Shown: positions 47,116-55,752 of the stretch, piece by piece
Layout of the letters: the number at the start of each line of letters is the position of its first letter
Numbering within the stretch: the first letter of the stretch is position 1
NCBI GenBank assembly: GCA_965651935.1
Contig: CBFGTC010000008.1
Span: 13,106 to 77,105, forward strand
DNA length: 64,000 bases
Source of the DNA: JAFEDN01 sp965651935
Lineage (GTDB): Bacteria; Pseudomonadota; Gammaproteobacteria; Coxiellales; Coxiellaceae
Reading direction: 5' to 3'
The notes under the pieces: model-generated
Seen by the model: the letters and a program-made list of their open reading frames with translations, nothing else
What the model was told of the DNA's origin: nothing
The model's database searches: none
Program-made: the position numbers and the translations under genes

Positions 47116-47473
47116 GAATAACCTGAGTATTGAACAAAATTGAACCCAAACCAAATACGTTTGCCATGGTTTGTAAAAATTGAGGTACGTTGCTGTAAAT
47201 TAATTTTTTTTGCATGTCTCGAGCATCACGCAGCCATGCCACTAACAAAACCAAAACGGAATTATCACTCCCTTCAATTCCATGTAAATCAATTATAACT
47301 TCAGCATGAGGAGAAAGTGTAAATAATTTTTTCCCATCTTTACGTAATTTCATTACATTTTTAAAATTAATATACCCACTGACTTTGCATTCATTTTGGC
47401 CATCAAACAGATTGATGGCCACGGTTTGATCATGGTGATGAATTTGACGCACTTTCTCAGTGTTATTTTTCAT
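47108..47473 (-). CDS. mlaB: STAS-domain protein MlaB
   Basis: 121 residues. A single STAS fold with VIIDLHGIEGSDNSVLVLLVAWL, where the Ser in the DNS segment matches the conserved loop. In the Mla system this cytoplasmic subunit activates the MlaFE ATPase. It is the last mla gene and overlaps murA by 8 bp. Sequence conservation is low, as is usual for MlaB, so position is the main evidence. Confidence 0.85.
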   Translation of the reverse strand: MKNNTEKVRQIHHHDQTVAINLFDGQNECKVSGYINFKNVMKLRKDGKKLFTLSPHAEVIIDLHGIEGSDNSVLVLLVAWLRDARDMQKKLIYSNVPQFLQTMANVFGLGSILFNTQVIHG

Positions 47474-47477
47474 ATAT

Positions 47478-48107
47478 TTAAGTATTTTGATTATGCATTC
47501 TTAAACGATTTAATAATCCGTTCATGCCTTGTTTAGCTAAAACATCTGAAAATTGCGAGCGGTAACTTTGAACCATACTGACATTTTCAATGCTAAAATC
47601 ATATACTTTCCATGAATCACCATCACGCACCACGTTGTAATCCACTGCAATTCTTTGACCATTGCGGCGTATAATGACGCTTTTCACCGTCAATAAACGG
47701 CTGGTAGTATAGTCCGTACGCAAAGGAAAAAATTGTACTTTATCGTCGTTATATGAGGCTAATGCCGCGGCATAAGTCGAAGTGACTAAATGAGTGAATT
47801 GTTTAATAAATTCATCTTTTTGAGCAGGAGTAGCGCTTGTCCAATACTGTCTACCCACCACCGCCATTCCCATACGGTCTAAATCAATATACGGTAATAA
47901 CACTCGATTGACGATATTATAAATAATCCCGTTACCCTTTTGCAGTTTGGATTTATTCTCTGCCAAACTAGACAACATTTGGTTTGCGGCATTATTCAAC
48001 ACCGTCACCGGTGAAACAACTTCAGCGCGAGCAGAAGCAATTGATAAAAAAGTAGCCAAACTCAATATCACCAAAAATAAATTTCTTAATCTATACATAA
48101 ATCTCAT
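47478..48107 (-). CDS. mlaC: Phospholipid-binding periplasmic protein MlaC
   Basis: 209 residues with a signal peptide (RNLFLVILSLATFLSIASARAE, cleaved near ARA-E). The mature part shows VLLPYIDLDRMGMAVVGRQYW and FIKQFTHLVTSTYA, typical of MlaC/Ttg2D. It carries phospholipids between the outer membrane MlaA and inner membrane MlaFEDB. mlaB begins 4 bp after its stop. Confidence 0.95.
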   Translation of the reverse strand: MRFMYRLRNLFLVILSLATFLSIASARAEVVSPVTVLNNAANQMLSSLAENKSKLQKGNGIIYNIVNRVLLPYIDLDRMGMAVVGRQYWTSATPAQKDEFIKQFTHLVTSTYAAALASYNDDKVQFFPLRTDYTTSRLLTVKSVIIRRNGQRIAVDYNVVRDGDSWKVYDFSIENVSMVQSYRSQFSDVLAKQGMNGLLNRLRMHNQNT

Positions 48108-48170
48108 ATAAAATATCTCCTTAATTTATCCATTTAAAATCAAAATTGACTCATTTCCTCTATAATAAGG

Positions 48171-48686
48171 TCACTTATTTGCCGGCACCGAGTCCGCTGG
48201 AGCACTTGACGAACTGTTTTTGGTATCATTCCCTGATTTTAAATTAAATAATAATTGCCCTATTAATTTCTCTAAAATCAACGCCGAATGAGTTGTTTCG
48301 ATACGGTCTCCTTGCTTTAAATTTTCAATTTCAAAACCCGGACCTAAAGCGACGTAGTTAGACCCGAGGATCCCTTGGGTATATATACTTGCACTGGTAT
48401 CAATGGGAAAATTGTTGTATTTTTTATCAATTTGCAAAACCACATGGGCTCGAAAACTAGTTGGGTCTAAATTAATACTGGCGACCCTTCCTACCATAAC
48501 GCCTGAGACCAGTACCGGCGCCCGCACTTTAAGACTACCTGTATCGTCAAAATCTGCACTGACTTCATAAATCTCGCCACGGCTCGGTAAGCTTAAGCCG
48601 CTCACTTTAAAGGCTAAAAAGATTAAACCCAAAAAACCAACGACCATAAATAAACCGACAATCACTTCCAGCATTTTATTGCGCAC
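48171..48686 (-). CDS. mlaD: MCE-domain protein MlaD
   Basis: 171 residues: one N-terminal membrane helix and a periplasmic MCE domain (FDDTGSLKVRAPVLVSGVMVGRV). It forms a hexameric ring on MlaE. I place the start at the GTG at 48686, with GGAGG 9 nt upstream. A TTG at 48695 would abut that site. The start lies beyond the mlaE stop but the longer reading would overlap it. The C-terminal tail is Ser/Ala-rich. Confidence 0.95.
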   Translation of the reverse strand: MRNKMLEVIVGLFMVVGFLGLIFLAFKVSGLSLPSRGEIYEVSADFDDTGSLKVRAPVLVSGVMVGRVASINLDPTSFRAHVVLQIDKKYNNFPIDTSASIYTQGILGSNYVALGPGFEIENLKQGDRIETTHSALILEKLIGQLLFNLKSGNDTKNSSSSAPADSVPANK

Positions 48687-48688
48687 TT

Positions 48689-49468
48689 TTACCAACCTCC
48701 CATCATTAAAGATGTTAGTACAAAATCTAACGCCAATACCAATAAAGAAGAAAACACCACAGTTCGGGTTGTCGCTTTACTGATTCCAGCTGCATTCGGT
48801 TCAGAATAATAACCTTGGTAGACTGAAACCCATGTCACCACAAAACCAAATACCAGGCTTTTGATAATTCCATTTAAAATATCTTCGCGAAATCCCACAG
48901 CGTCTCGCATATTCGCCCAAAAAGCGCCATCATCTACCCCTAACCAATCTACGCCGACAAAATGCCCCCCCATGATGGCCACCACATTAAATAAAATGGC
49001 GAGGATTGGCATGGCTATAAAACCCGCCCATAAACGCGGGGCGACGACTCGCCACAAAGGGTCGACCGCCATCATTTCCATACCACCAATTTGTTGAGTG
49101 GCCCGCATGAGACCTAACTCGGCAGTCAGTGCAGACCCGGCCCTGCCAGCAAATAATAGTGCCGCCACCACGGGGCCCAGCTCGCGCACTACACTCAACG
49201 CCACTAGCTGTCCTAATTCTTGTTCTGCCCCAAATTTACGTAAAGTGTTAAAACCTTGCAAAGCGACTACCATGCCGATAAATAATGCAGATAATAGGAT
49301 AATTACCAAGGATAAAACCCCAACTTTGTAAAGTTGGATAGAGAATAATGGCCATACCTGGCCCCATCGAGGGCGGCGAAAACAGGTTCTGAATAAAAAT
49401 ATCCCCGACAGCCCCAATTGTTGGGTGAAATGGATGCCTTTTTGCCCTAGGCGCTGTAATGGATTCAC
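48689..49468 (-). CDS. mlaE: ABC transporter permease MlaE
   Basis: 259 residues with about six helices. ALFIGMVVALQGFNTLRKFG, LGPVVAALLFAGRAGSALTAE and GGMEMMAVDPLWRVVAPRLWAG are the MlaE family signature. It starts with GTG inside the last codons of mlaF (GTGA overlap), with AGGA 8 nt upstream. Confidence 0.97.
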   Translation of the reverse strand: MNPLQRLGQKGIHFTQQLGLSGIFLFRTCFRRPRWGQVWPLFSIQLYKVGVLSLVIILLSALFIGMVVALQGFNTLRKFGAEQELGQLVALSVVRELGPVVAALLFAGRAGSALTAELGLMRATQQIGGMEMMAVDPLWRVVAPRLWAGFIAMPILAILFNVVAIMGGHFVGVDWLGVDDGAFWANMRDAVGFREDILNGIIKSLVFGFVVTWVSVYQGYYSEPNAAGISKATTRTVVFSSLLVLALDFVLTSLMMGGW

Positions 49469-50265
49469 AAATTTAAATCCTCTCGATAATTTTTAGCAGG
49501 ATAATGAAACGCCACTGGCCCATCCGGTAAACCGCGCGTAAATTGTTTAATTTGCTGTTCATCGCTATTTAATAATTCATCCGGCCTACCTTGGCCGATA
49601 ATTTTACCACCGGCTAGGATATAAATATAATCGGCGATGTGCGCCGTTTCCGGCACATCGTGCGATACTAACACGGAGGTCAGTCCCAATGCATCATTGA
49701 GCTCGCGTATTAATTTCACTAATACACCACGGGAAATAGGATCTTGTCCGGCGAATGGTTCATCATAGAGCATGAGCTCTGGCCCTAACACGGTGGCGCG
49801 CGCCAAAGCAACCCGACGCATCATCCCGCCCGATAATTGGTCTATCCTCAATTGGGAAGCGCCGCGCAAGCCCACCGCATTGAGTTGAATTAGAACTAAA
49901 TCATGAATCATATCTTCAGGTAAACGGGTGTGCTCTCTCAAGGGAAATGCCACATTTTCATAGACATTTAAATCGGTAAATAAAGCCCCTTCTTGGAAAA
50001 GCATCCCCATGCGGCGGCGTAAGCGGTACAATTCTTTTTGCGAAAGCTGAGAGACTTCTTCTCCGTGAACCCACACGGAACCTGAATCCGGCTTTAATCT
50101 GCCGCCAATTAAATTTAATAAGGTGGTCTTGCCGGTACCGCTGGGCCCCATAATAGCGACAATTTTATTACGAGGGACCTCCAGATCAATTCCTCTAAAA
50201 ATAGGCCGGCCAGATTGGGTAAAGTAGAGTTGGTGAATCTTGATGATCGACCCATTGGTATCCAC
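49465..50265 (-). CDS. mlaF: ABC transporter ATPase MlaF
   Basis: 266 residues. Walker A GPSGTGKTT, signature LSGGMMRRVALARA and Walker B LMLYDEPFAGQDP are intact. Started at GTG with AAGGA 6 nt upstream. It is the first gene of mlaFEDCB-murA-tsaD on the minus strand and is divergent from kdsD with a 137-bp shared regulatory gap. It powers retrograde phospholipid transport that keeps the outer membrane asymmetric. Confidence 0.97.
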   Translation of the reverse strand: MDTNGSIIKIHQLYFTQSGRPIFRGIDLEVPRNKIVAIMGPSGTGKTTLLNLIGGRLKPDSGSVWVHGEEVSQLSQKELYRLRRRMGMLFQEGALFTDLNVYENVAFPLREHTRLPEDMIHDLVLIQLNAVGLRGASQLRIDQLSGGMMRRVALARATVLGPELMLYDEPFAGQDPISRGVLVKLIRELNDALGLTSVLVSHDVPETAHIADYIYILAGGKIIGQGRPDELLNSDEQQIKQFTRGLPDGPVAFHYPAKNYREDLNL

Positions 50266-50323
50266 AAATTTTCCTTCATTTTTTAAACCCCATCCATGAT
50301 TAATCGTTTTTCATGTACGGAGT

Positions 50324-50352
50324 TTTCACTGTTTACATAAATCTGATATAAT
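50324..50352 (+). promoter_or_regulatory. Candidate extended -10 promoter for the kdsD-lpt operon
   Basis: TGATATAAT (TG at 50344-50345, TATAAT at 50347-50352) is an extended -10. A weak -35 (TTTCAC) lies 17 bp upstream. The kdsD ATG is about 50 bp downstream. It lies in the divergent gap with mlaF. Confidence 0.5.
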
Positions 50353-50402
50353 CATAGCTTAAATAAAAGCAAGTTCTCAACCTTATTTTTTGGAATTAAA
50401 GC

Positions 50403-51425
50403 ATGCAGGACACCACTACTGTTCTTAATATTGCATATCCTGATTCAAGTTTGTCCAAAAATGAACAATTTTGTCAGTTAGGGCGCTCTGTTATTCGCAC
50501 CGAACTCGAGGCGATTGCCGCTTTAGAAAAGCGGGTTGATCATCATTTTTCCAATGCTTGCCATTTGCTTTTAGCCTGCCAAGGGCGCATCGTCGTCATG
50601 GGAATCGGCAAATCAGGTCATATTGCTCGCAAAGTGGCGTCTACCATGGCCAGCACCGGGACGCCGGCGCTATTTGTCCATCCCGGCGAGGCCAGCCACG
50701 GGGATATGGGCATGATTACCCCACAAGATTTAATGCTGATTTTCTCATATTCAGGCGAAACCCCAGAGATTTTGCATCTTTTGCCCGCAATTAAAAGATT
50801 AGGCGTGCAGATGATCGCTATTACGGGAAAGCCTGAATCCACTTTGGCGCTATGCGCCAATATTCATATTGAAGTGAGCGTGACTCACGAAGCCTGTCCG
50901 TTGGGTTTAGCACCCACCTCAAGCACTACCGCCGCATTAGTCATGGGCGATGCAATTGCCGTAGCTTTGCTGGAAGCACGTGGCTTTACCGCGCACGACT
51001 TTGCTTTATCACACCCAGGCGGTTCGTTAGGTAAACGCTTACTCATGCACGTGGACTCATTAATGCACACTGGCCATAGCATCCCTCAAGTTCAATCGAA
51101 TTGCATGATCAGCCAAGCTTTGTTCGAAATTTCCGATAAAGGGCTGGGAATGACGACAGTTGTGGATGGCGACGGCTGTTTAGCCGGTGTTTTCACCGAC
51201 GGTGATTTACGCCGCGCATTAGATCATGGCTTAGATATAAATCAAACTCCAATCCATCAAGCCATGAGTCGAGACGCTATCACTTTGCCTCCCAGGCTCT
51301 TGGCCGCTTCCGCTTTACAAATTATGCAAACTCATAAAATCACCTCCGTTGTCGTTATTGATGCCGATCGCAAACCTTTAGGAATTATCCACATCCACGA
51401 TTTGTTACAAGCCAGGGTCGCCTAA
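50403..51425 (+). CDS. kdsD: Arabinose-5-phosphate isomerase
   Basis: 340 residues. An N-terminal SIS domain (MGIGKSGHIARKVASTMASTGTPALFVHPGEASHGDMGMI) is followed by two CBS domains. It interconverts ribulose-5-phosphate and arabinose-5-phosphate, the first KDO step. It starts the LPS-transport operon. Confidence 0.97.
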   Translation: MQDTTTVLNIAYPDSSLSKNEQFCQLGRSVIRTELEAIAALEKRVDHHFSNACHLLLACQGRIVVMGIGKSGHIARKVASTMASTGTPALFVHPGEASHGDMGMITPQDLMLIFSYSGETPEILHLLPAIKRLGVQMIAITGKPESTLALCANIHIEVSVTHEACPLGLAPTSSTTAALVMGDAIAVALLEARGFTAHDFALSHPGGSLGKRLLMHVDSLMHTGHSIPQVQSNCMISQALFEISDKGLGMTTVVDGDGCLAGVFTDGDLRRALDHGLDINQTPIHQAMSRDAITLPPRLLAASALQIMQTHKITSVVVIDADRKPLGIIHIHDLLQARVA

Positions 51426-51427
51426 GC

Positions 51428-51907
51428 ATGAGTATCAAATGCCTGGTCCTGGATGTCGACGGAGTCCTCACAGACGGCAGCATTTGGTTAACTGATCAGG
51501 GTATTGAATTCAAACAATTTCACATTCACGACGGCTTAGGGATTAAGCGTGTCCAAGACGCCGGCATTGAGGTGGCAATTATTTCAGGGCGTTCCAGCCC
51601 CAGCGTATCGGCGAGGATGGCTGAGCTCAAAGTCAATCATGTTTATCAAGGCTGCCAAGATAAACTGAAGATATTTCTAGATTTGATTTATAAATTAAAT
51701 ATTGAAGCTTCAGAAGTCGCCTATATAGGCGATGATTTCCCGGATATCCCCGTGATGCAAAAGGTCGGACTCAGTATCGCAGTGGCCAATGCCCAGCCCG
51801 AAGTCAAAGCCATAGCTCATTGGCACACTCAAAAATCGGGCGGCCAAGGAGCCGTGCGCGAAGCTTGCGAACGCATTTTGGCTATGCAGACCGTTGAGCA
51901 CACATGA
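51428..51907 (+). CDS. kdsC: KDO-8-phosphate phosphatase
   Basis: 159 residues of the HAD superfamily. DVDGVLTDG contains the nucleophile Asp and acid Asp. VAIISGRSS and VAYIGDDFPDIPVM are the other HAD motifs. It has only a small cap, as KdsC acts as a tetramer. It overlaps lptC by ATGA. Confidence 0.96.
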   Translation: MSIKCLVLDVDGVLTDGSIWLTDQGIEFKQFHIHDGLGIKRVQDAGIEVAIISGRSSPSVSARMAELKVNHVYQGCQDKLKIFLDLIYKLNIEASEVAYIGDDFPDIPVMQKVGLSIAVANAQPEVKAIAHWHTQKSGGQGAVREACERILAMQTVEHT

Positions 51908-52476
51908 AAGGCTGGCTTAGTTTTATTTTTATTTCATTATTAGGATTAAGCATTTGGTTTTATTTTCCCAACTGGCATGGATCCACTAAAAAAATCAGTC
52001 AGCCCCTTGAACAAGAAATAGACGGCTATATGATTGAGGCGCATTACACTCAATATGACAATCAAGGTCAGATACACATGACTTTGTATTCACCCAGAGT
52101 GAATCATTATGTACAAAATAATAGTTCGGCTTTCGAAAAGCCACAAGTTTTAGCATATAATCAAAAAAGAATTCCGTGGACTATTCGAGCGGACCAAGGC
52201 ACTTCGATAAGAGATAGTGAACAAGTAGATTTATACGGTAATGTCATCATTCATCAGGCGCCACAAGGTCAAAATCCGGAGACCACGATTACTACTACGG
52301 CGATGACGATATACCCTCATCGCTCGTATGCGATGACCGATAAACCCATCGTGATTGTCCGCCCGGACACTCACGTGGACGCTATAGGAATGCAAGCTGA
52401 TTTTAAACTCGGAATATTTAAATTATTATCTTCTGTAAGGGCGATTTATGTTCCACCACACAAACCGGCGAAATAA
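51904..52476 (+). CDS. lptC: LPS export protein LptC
   Basis: 190 residues with one N-terminal membrane helix and a periplasmic beta-jellyroll. Typical features are IEAHYTQYDNQGQIHMTLYS and VDLYGNVIIHQ. It links LptB2FG to LptA. It begins in the kdsC stop and overlaps the start of lptA by 29 bp, so all are coupled. Confidence 0.93.
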   Translation: MKGWLSFIFISLLGLSIWFYFPNWHGSTKKISQPLEQEIDGYMIEAHYTQYDNQGQIHMTLYSPRVNHYVQNNSSAFEKPQVLAYNQKRIPWTIRADQGTSIRDSEQVDLYGNVIIHQAPQGQNPETTITTTAMTIYPHRSYAMTDKPIVIVRPDTHVDAIGMQADFKLGIFKLLSSVRAIYVPPHKPAK

Positions 52477-53026
52477 ATTTTTCTTCATCATACTGAGATC
52501 AATCTTTGTCAGTATACTTTTCTTCTTTGGTGTTAATTCAGCCCATGCTCTAGATAGCGACCAATACCAACCTTTATCCATCGTTTCCGATGACGCGGTT
52601 TATGATCGTAATCAACACACGATTACCTACACCGGCAGTGTCCGTGGCGAACAAGGCTCTTCGCACATTGATGGCGATAAAATGATTGTCTACCAAACCC
52701 CTGGCAATGCGAATAAAATTCAAAAAATAGAAATATTTGGCAATCCCGCACACTACAACACTCTTCCCGCGCCCAATAAAGAACGCTTATATGTTGAAGC
52801 ACTGAAAATTACTTACAATCCTCTGGAACGGACTGTACTTTTAGAGCAGCAAGCGAAAGTCATCCAGGCGGGTAACATATTCACGGGGCCTCACATATGG
52901 TACGATATGGTCAATGGGGTAGTCCGTTCGCTGGCGACGCCCGGTAAAGAACGCACGATGATGATCATCCAGCCGCAAAAACCAGCCCCCGAAAAGAAAG
53001 ACAGCAAATCACGGAGTTTAAATTGA
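52448..53026 (+). CDS. lptA: Periplasmic LPS-transport protein LptA
   Basis: 192 residues. A hydrophobic signal sequence ends at SAHA-LDSD. The OstA-type repeat is visible in SIVSDDAVYDRNQHTITYTG and VRGEQGSSHIDGDKMIVYQT. LptA forms the bridge carrying LPS across the periplasm. The C-terminus is Lys/Pro-rich. The start overlaps lptC by 29 bp. Confidence 0.95.
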   Translation: MFHHTNRRNKFFFIILRSIFVSILFFFGVNSAHALDSDQYQPLSIVSDDAVYDRNQHTITYTGSVRGEQGSSHIDGDKMIVYQTPGNANKIQKIEIFGNPAHYNTLPAPNKERLYVEALKITYNPLERTVLLEQQAKVIQAGNIFTGPHIWYDMVNGVVRSLATPGKERTMMIIQPQKPAPEKKDSKSRSLN

Positions 53027-53088
53027 TATTTCTAGCAGCAATTTCAACTCAGCGTGAATTGCTAGAAGAAAATAATTGAGCATAAATC

Positions 53089-53814
53089 ATGTCAGTATTA
53101 AAAACTCAGGATCTGAGCAAAAGGTATAAATCACGTCAAGTCGTTAAAAGCGTCTCCGTGGAGATTTGTAACGGCGAGGTGGTTGGGCTTTTAGGTCCCA
53201 ATGGTGCAGGGAAAACCACCACCTTCAATATGATGATTGGCCTAGTCATCCCAGATGGAGGCCAAGTCTGGTTAGATGATCAGGAAATCACCAAAAAACC
53301 CCTACACCAACGCGCTCGTTTAGGTCTGAGTTATCTTCCCCAAGAACGTTCTATATTCCGTAAACTCACTGTCACTCGCAATATTATGGCAATTTTGCAG
53401 CTACGTAAGGATCTAACGAAACAACAAAAATATGATAAATTACATCACTTGATGCGTGAATTTCATATTGAGCATATTAAAGACAGCATGGGAGTGAGTT
53501 TATCTGGAGGCGAAAGCCGTCGGGTCGAAATAGCGCGCGCTCTGGCTCGCGATCCTAAATTCATCTTACTCGATGAACCATTTGCGGGGATTGACCCTAT
53601 CTCGGTGGTCGACATCAAACGAATTATTACGCATTTATCGGATCGCGGGATTGGGGTATTGATTACAGATCATAACGTGCGTGAAACATTGGACATTTGT
53701 CAGCGGGCTTATATAGTCAGTGAAGGAAGAGCTTTGGCTGAAGGTTCACCGCAAGAGATTTTAAATAACCAAAAGGTTCGAGAAGTCTATCTTGGAGAGC
53801 ACTTCATTCTTTAA
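53089..53814 (+). CDS. lptB: LPS export ABC transporter ATPase LptB
   Basis: 241 residues. GPNGAGKTTTFNMMIGL, LSGGESRRVEIARALARDP and ILLDEPFAGIDPISV are the ATPase motifs. It works with LptF and LptG, which are not in the window. rpoN normally follows lptB in gammaproteobacteria; here hpf follows directly (18-bp gap). Confidence 0.98.
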   Translation: MSVLKTQDLSKRYKSRQVVKSVSVEICNGEVVGLLGPNGAGKTTTFNMMIGLVIPDGGQVWLDDQEITKKPLHQRARLGLSYLPQERSIFRKLTVTRNIMAILQLRKDLTKQQKYDKLHHLMREFHIEHIKDSMGVSLSGGESRRVEIARALARDPKFILLDEPFAGIDPISVVDIKRIITHLSDRGIGVLITDHNVRETLDICQRAYIVSEGRALAEGSPQEILNNQKVREVYLGEHFIL

Positions 53815-53832
53815 TGTTATTAGGAGAAAAAA

Positions 53833-54111
53833 ATGATGCAAATTCAAATGACTGGTCAAAACACCGAAATCACCAGCGCTTTACGCACTTATGCAGAAAA
53901 AAAATTGAAGCGCATCAATACTATGGTAGATAAAATTACTCATCTCCACCTGACCTTTCGCGTGGAAAAATTAAATCAAATTGTCGAAGCCAATGTTAGT
54001 GTCCCTGGCGTCCAAATTCATGCCAGTGCGAGCTCGGAAGACATGTATGAAAGTATCGATAAATTGATTGATAAAATTAGCCGTCAACTCAGTAAATATA
54101 AAGAAAAATAA
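53833..54111 (+). CDS. hpf: Ribosome hibernation promoting factor, short form
   Basis: 92 residues. QMTGQNTEITSALRTYAEKKLKRI begins it, typical of HPF/YfiA, and the protein ends soon after SASSEDMYESIDKLIDKISRQL with no long C-terminal domain. It binds the 30S mRNA channel in stationary phase. GGAG precedes the start. Its usual upstream partner rpoN is absent. Confidence 0.96.
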   Translation: MMQIQMTGQNTEITSALRTYAEKKLKRINTMVDKITHLHLTFRVEKLNQIVEANVSVPGVQIHASASSEDMYESIDKLIDKISRQLSKYKEK

Positions 54112-54114
54112 GTT

Positions 54115-54384
54115 ATGTTAAAAAAAAATTTAAATGTGATAAACAAGCTCGGACTTCATGCTCGAGCTTCCATGAAATTAATTAGTTTAGCCAGCCGTTT
54201 TCAAAGTGAAATATTTTTGCATTTTGCTTCGAGCAAAGCGGACGCGAAAGATATACTCGCCGTCATGTCATTAGGGGCTTCACAAGGCGCTGAAATTGAA
54301 ATTAGTGTGTCGGGTCCGGACGAAGAAGAAGCTTTAACCCGCATTTCAGAATTATTTCAAAACCGTTTTGGGGAAAGCGAATAA
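54115..54384 (+). CDS. HPr-family phosphocarrier with Asp at position 46
   Basis: 89 residues. The active-site histidine is H15 in GLHARAS. The regulatory serine position of HPr/NPr proteins (about residue 46) is Asp (KADAKDILAVMSLG), which would not be phosphorylated by HPr kinase and could mimic the phosphorylated form. It starts 3 bp after hpf. The ptsN and rapZ genes that usually separate hpf from it are missing, so its role in the nitrogen-PTS is uncertain. Confidence 0.88.
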   Translation: MLKKNLNVINKLGLHARASMKLISLASRFQSEIFLHFASSKADAKDILAVMSLGASQGAEIEISVSGPDEEEALTRISELFQNRFGESE

Positions 54385-54396
54385 AATTACGTTATT

Positions 54397-55728
54397 TTAT
54401 TCACCAGCCAAAGTCATTTCAGAAATGAGTATTGAACCACAACGGATCGCCCCTCGAATATCGGTATCATTAGCGACTGCGGTTAAATTAGCAAACATAT
54501 TCTGCAAGTTACCTGCAATGGTGATTTCCTCCACCGGATATTGAATCTCACCGCGCTCAACCCAAAATCCGACTGCACCGCGAGAATAAGCGCCGGTAAC
54601 AATGTTAATCCCCTGCCCCATTAATTCCGTCACGAATAGACCGGTGTCCATTTTTTTTAATAACTCATTTAAATCCAAGTTGTTATGACTAATACTTAAA
54701 TTAAAAACTCCACCAGCGTTACCCGTAGTTTGTAAATTTAATTTACGGGCAGAATAACTGCCTAACACATAACTCGTTAAAATGCCGTCTTTGACGTAAT
54801 CCAGATCACGGGTTGCCACTCCCTCCAAATCAAACGGAACGCTCCCCATTGCGCCGATCAGATGCGGTTCTTGGTATATTCGAACGAAATCCGGAAATAT
54901 TTTTTTACCTAAAGTGTCAAGCAAAAAAGAAGACTTTTGATAAAGATTCCGTCCACTGATTGCCGCGGTAAAATGTGACAATAATCCTTTGGCTTGAGGG
55001 GCATGGAAGATAACCGGACATCGGCGAGTACTTAAACGTCGGCTGTCTAAACGCTGCAAGCATTTTTGCGCCGCCCGTTTAGCAATTAAAACCGGATCTT
55101 CTAGATCTTCTGCCCGCCGAGCCGTGGTGTATTCATGTTCGCGTTGCATTTGACCATCGGATTGGGCTACTACACCACAGGTAATCGTATGCAAACTTTG
55201 CAAATAACCTCCGATGAAGTCATCGGTATTGCCATACAACTTATAAGAATCGTAAGTACTGACCGTAGAGCTTTCAGCATCGGTAATTCTAAAATCCTGC
55301 TCACGAGCAATGGTGTCACATTCTACGGCAGTATCAATCGCCTGAGCTGGAGAAATAGGCCAATGGTGGTAAAGTTTCAAGTCTGGAAATTGACGGGCTA
55401 GGAATTGAGGGTTTGCCAATCCCGCAAAAGTATCGCGACCGGCATAGTCGGCAATAGCACAAGCTTTATCAACGGCTGATAAAATGGCATCAATACTCAA
55501 ATCTGAAGTTGTGGCTGAGCCACTGCGATAATCTTTATACACGCTCACTTGTAAATGTTTGGCTTGGTGATGCTCAACCGTTTCCACCGCGCCAGCTCGT
55601 GCGCTGATGGAAAAGCCTTTTTCAAATAATAAATAAGCTTCAGCTTGTTCCGCTCCACGCAAACGCGCTTGATCCAAAACGCGCATCATTTTTTGTTGAA
55701 ACTCCTGCGTCGGAAATGTAGGCGCCAT
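54397..55728 (-). CDS. pmbA: TldE/PmbA metalloprotease-like protein
   Basis: 443 residues of the TldD/PmbA family (SSVTPSIF-like motifs absent; family block MGQGINIVTGAYSRGAVGFWVERGEI and ITIAGNLQNMF are clear). With TldD it forms a protease that degrades unfolded peptides and matures some microcins. Only PmbA is here; the partner tldD is outside the window. It is downstream of lon on the same strand by about 24 bp and convergent with the HPr gene. Confidence 0.95.
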   Translation of the reverse strand: MAPTFPTQEFQQKMMRVLDQARLRGAEQAEAYLLFEKGFSISARAGAVETVEHHQAKHLQVSVYKDYRSGSATTSDLSIDAILSAVDKACAIADYAGRDTFAGLANPQFLARQFPDLKLYHHWPISPAQAIDTAVECDTIAREQDFRITDAESSTVSTYDSYKLYGNTDDFIGGYLQSLHTITCGVVAQSDGQMQREHEYTTARRAEDLEDPVLIAKRAAQKCLQRLDSRRLSTRRCPVIFHAPQAKGLLSHFTAAISGRNLYQKSSFLLDTLGKKIFPDFVRIYQEPHLIGAMGSVPFDLEGVATRDLDYVKDGILTSYVLGSYSARKLNLQTTGNAGGVFNLSISHNNLDLNELLKKMDTGLFVTELMGQGINIVTGAYSRGAVGFWVERGEIQYPVEEITIAGNLQNMFANLTAVANDTDIRGAIRCGSILISEMTLAGE

Positions 55729-55752
55729 GAAAATTCCTTATTAAATTTTTAT

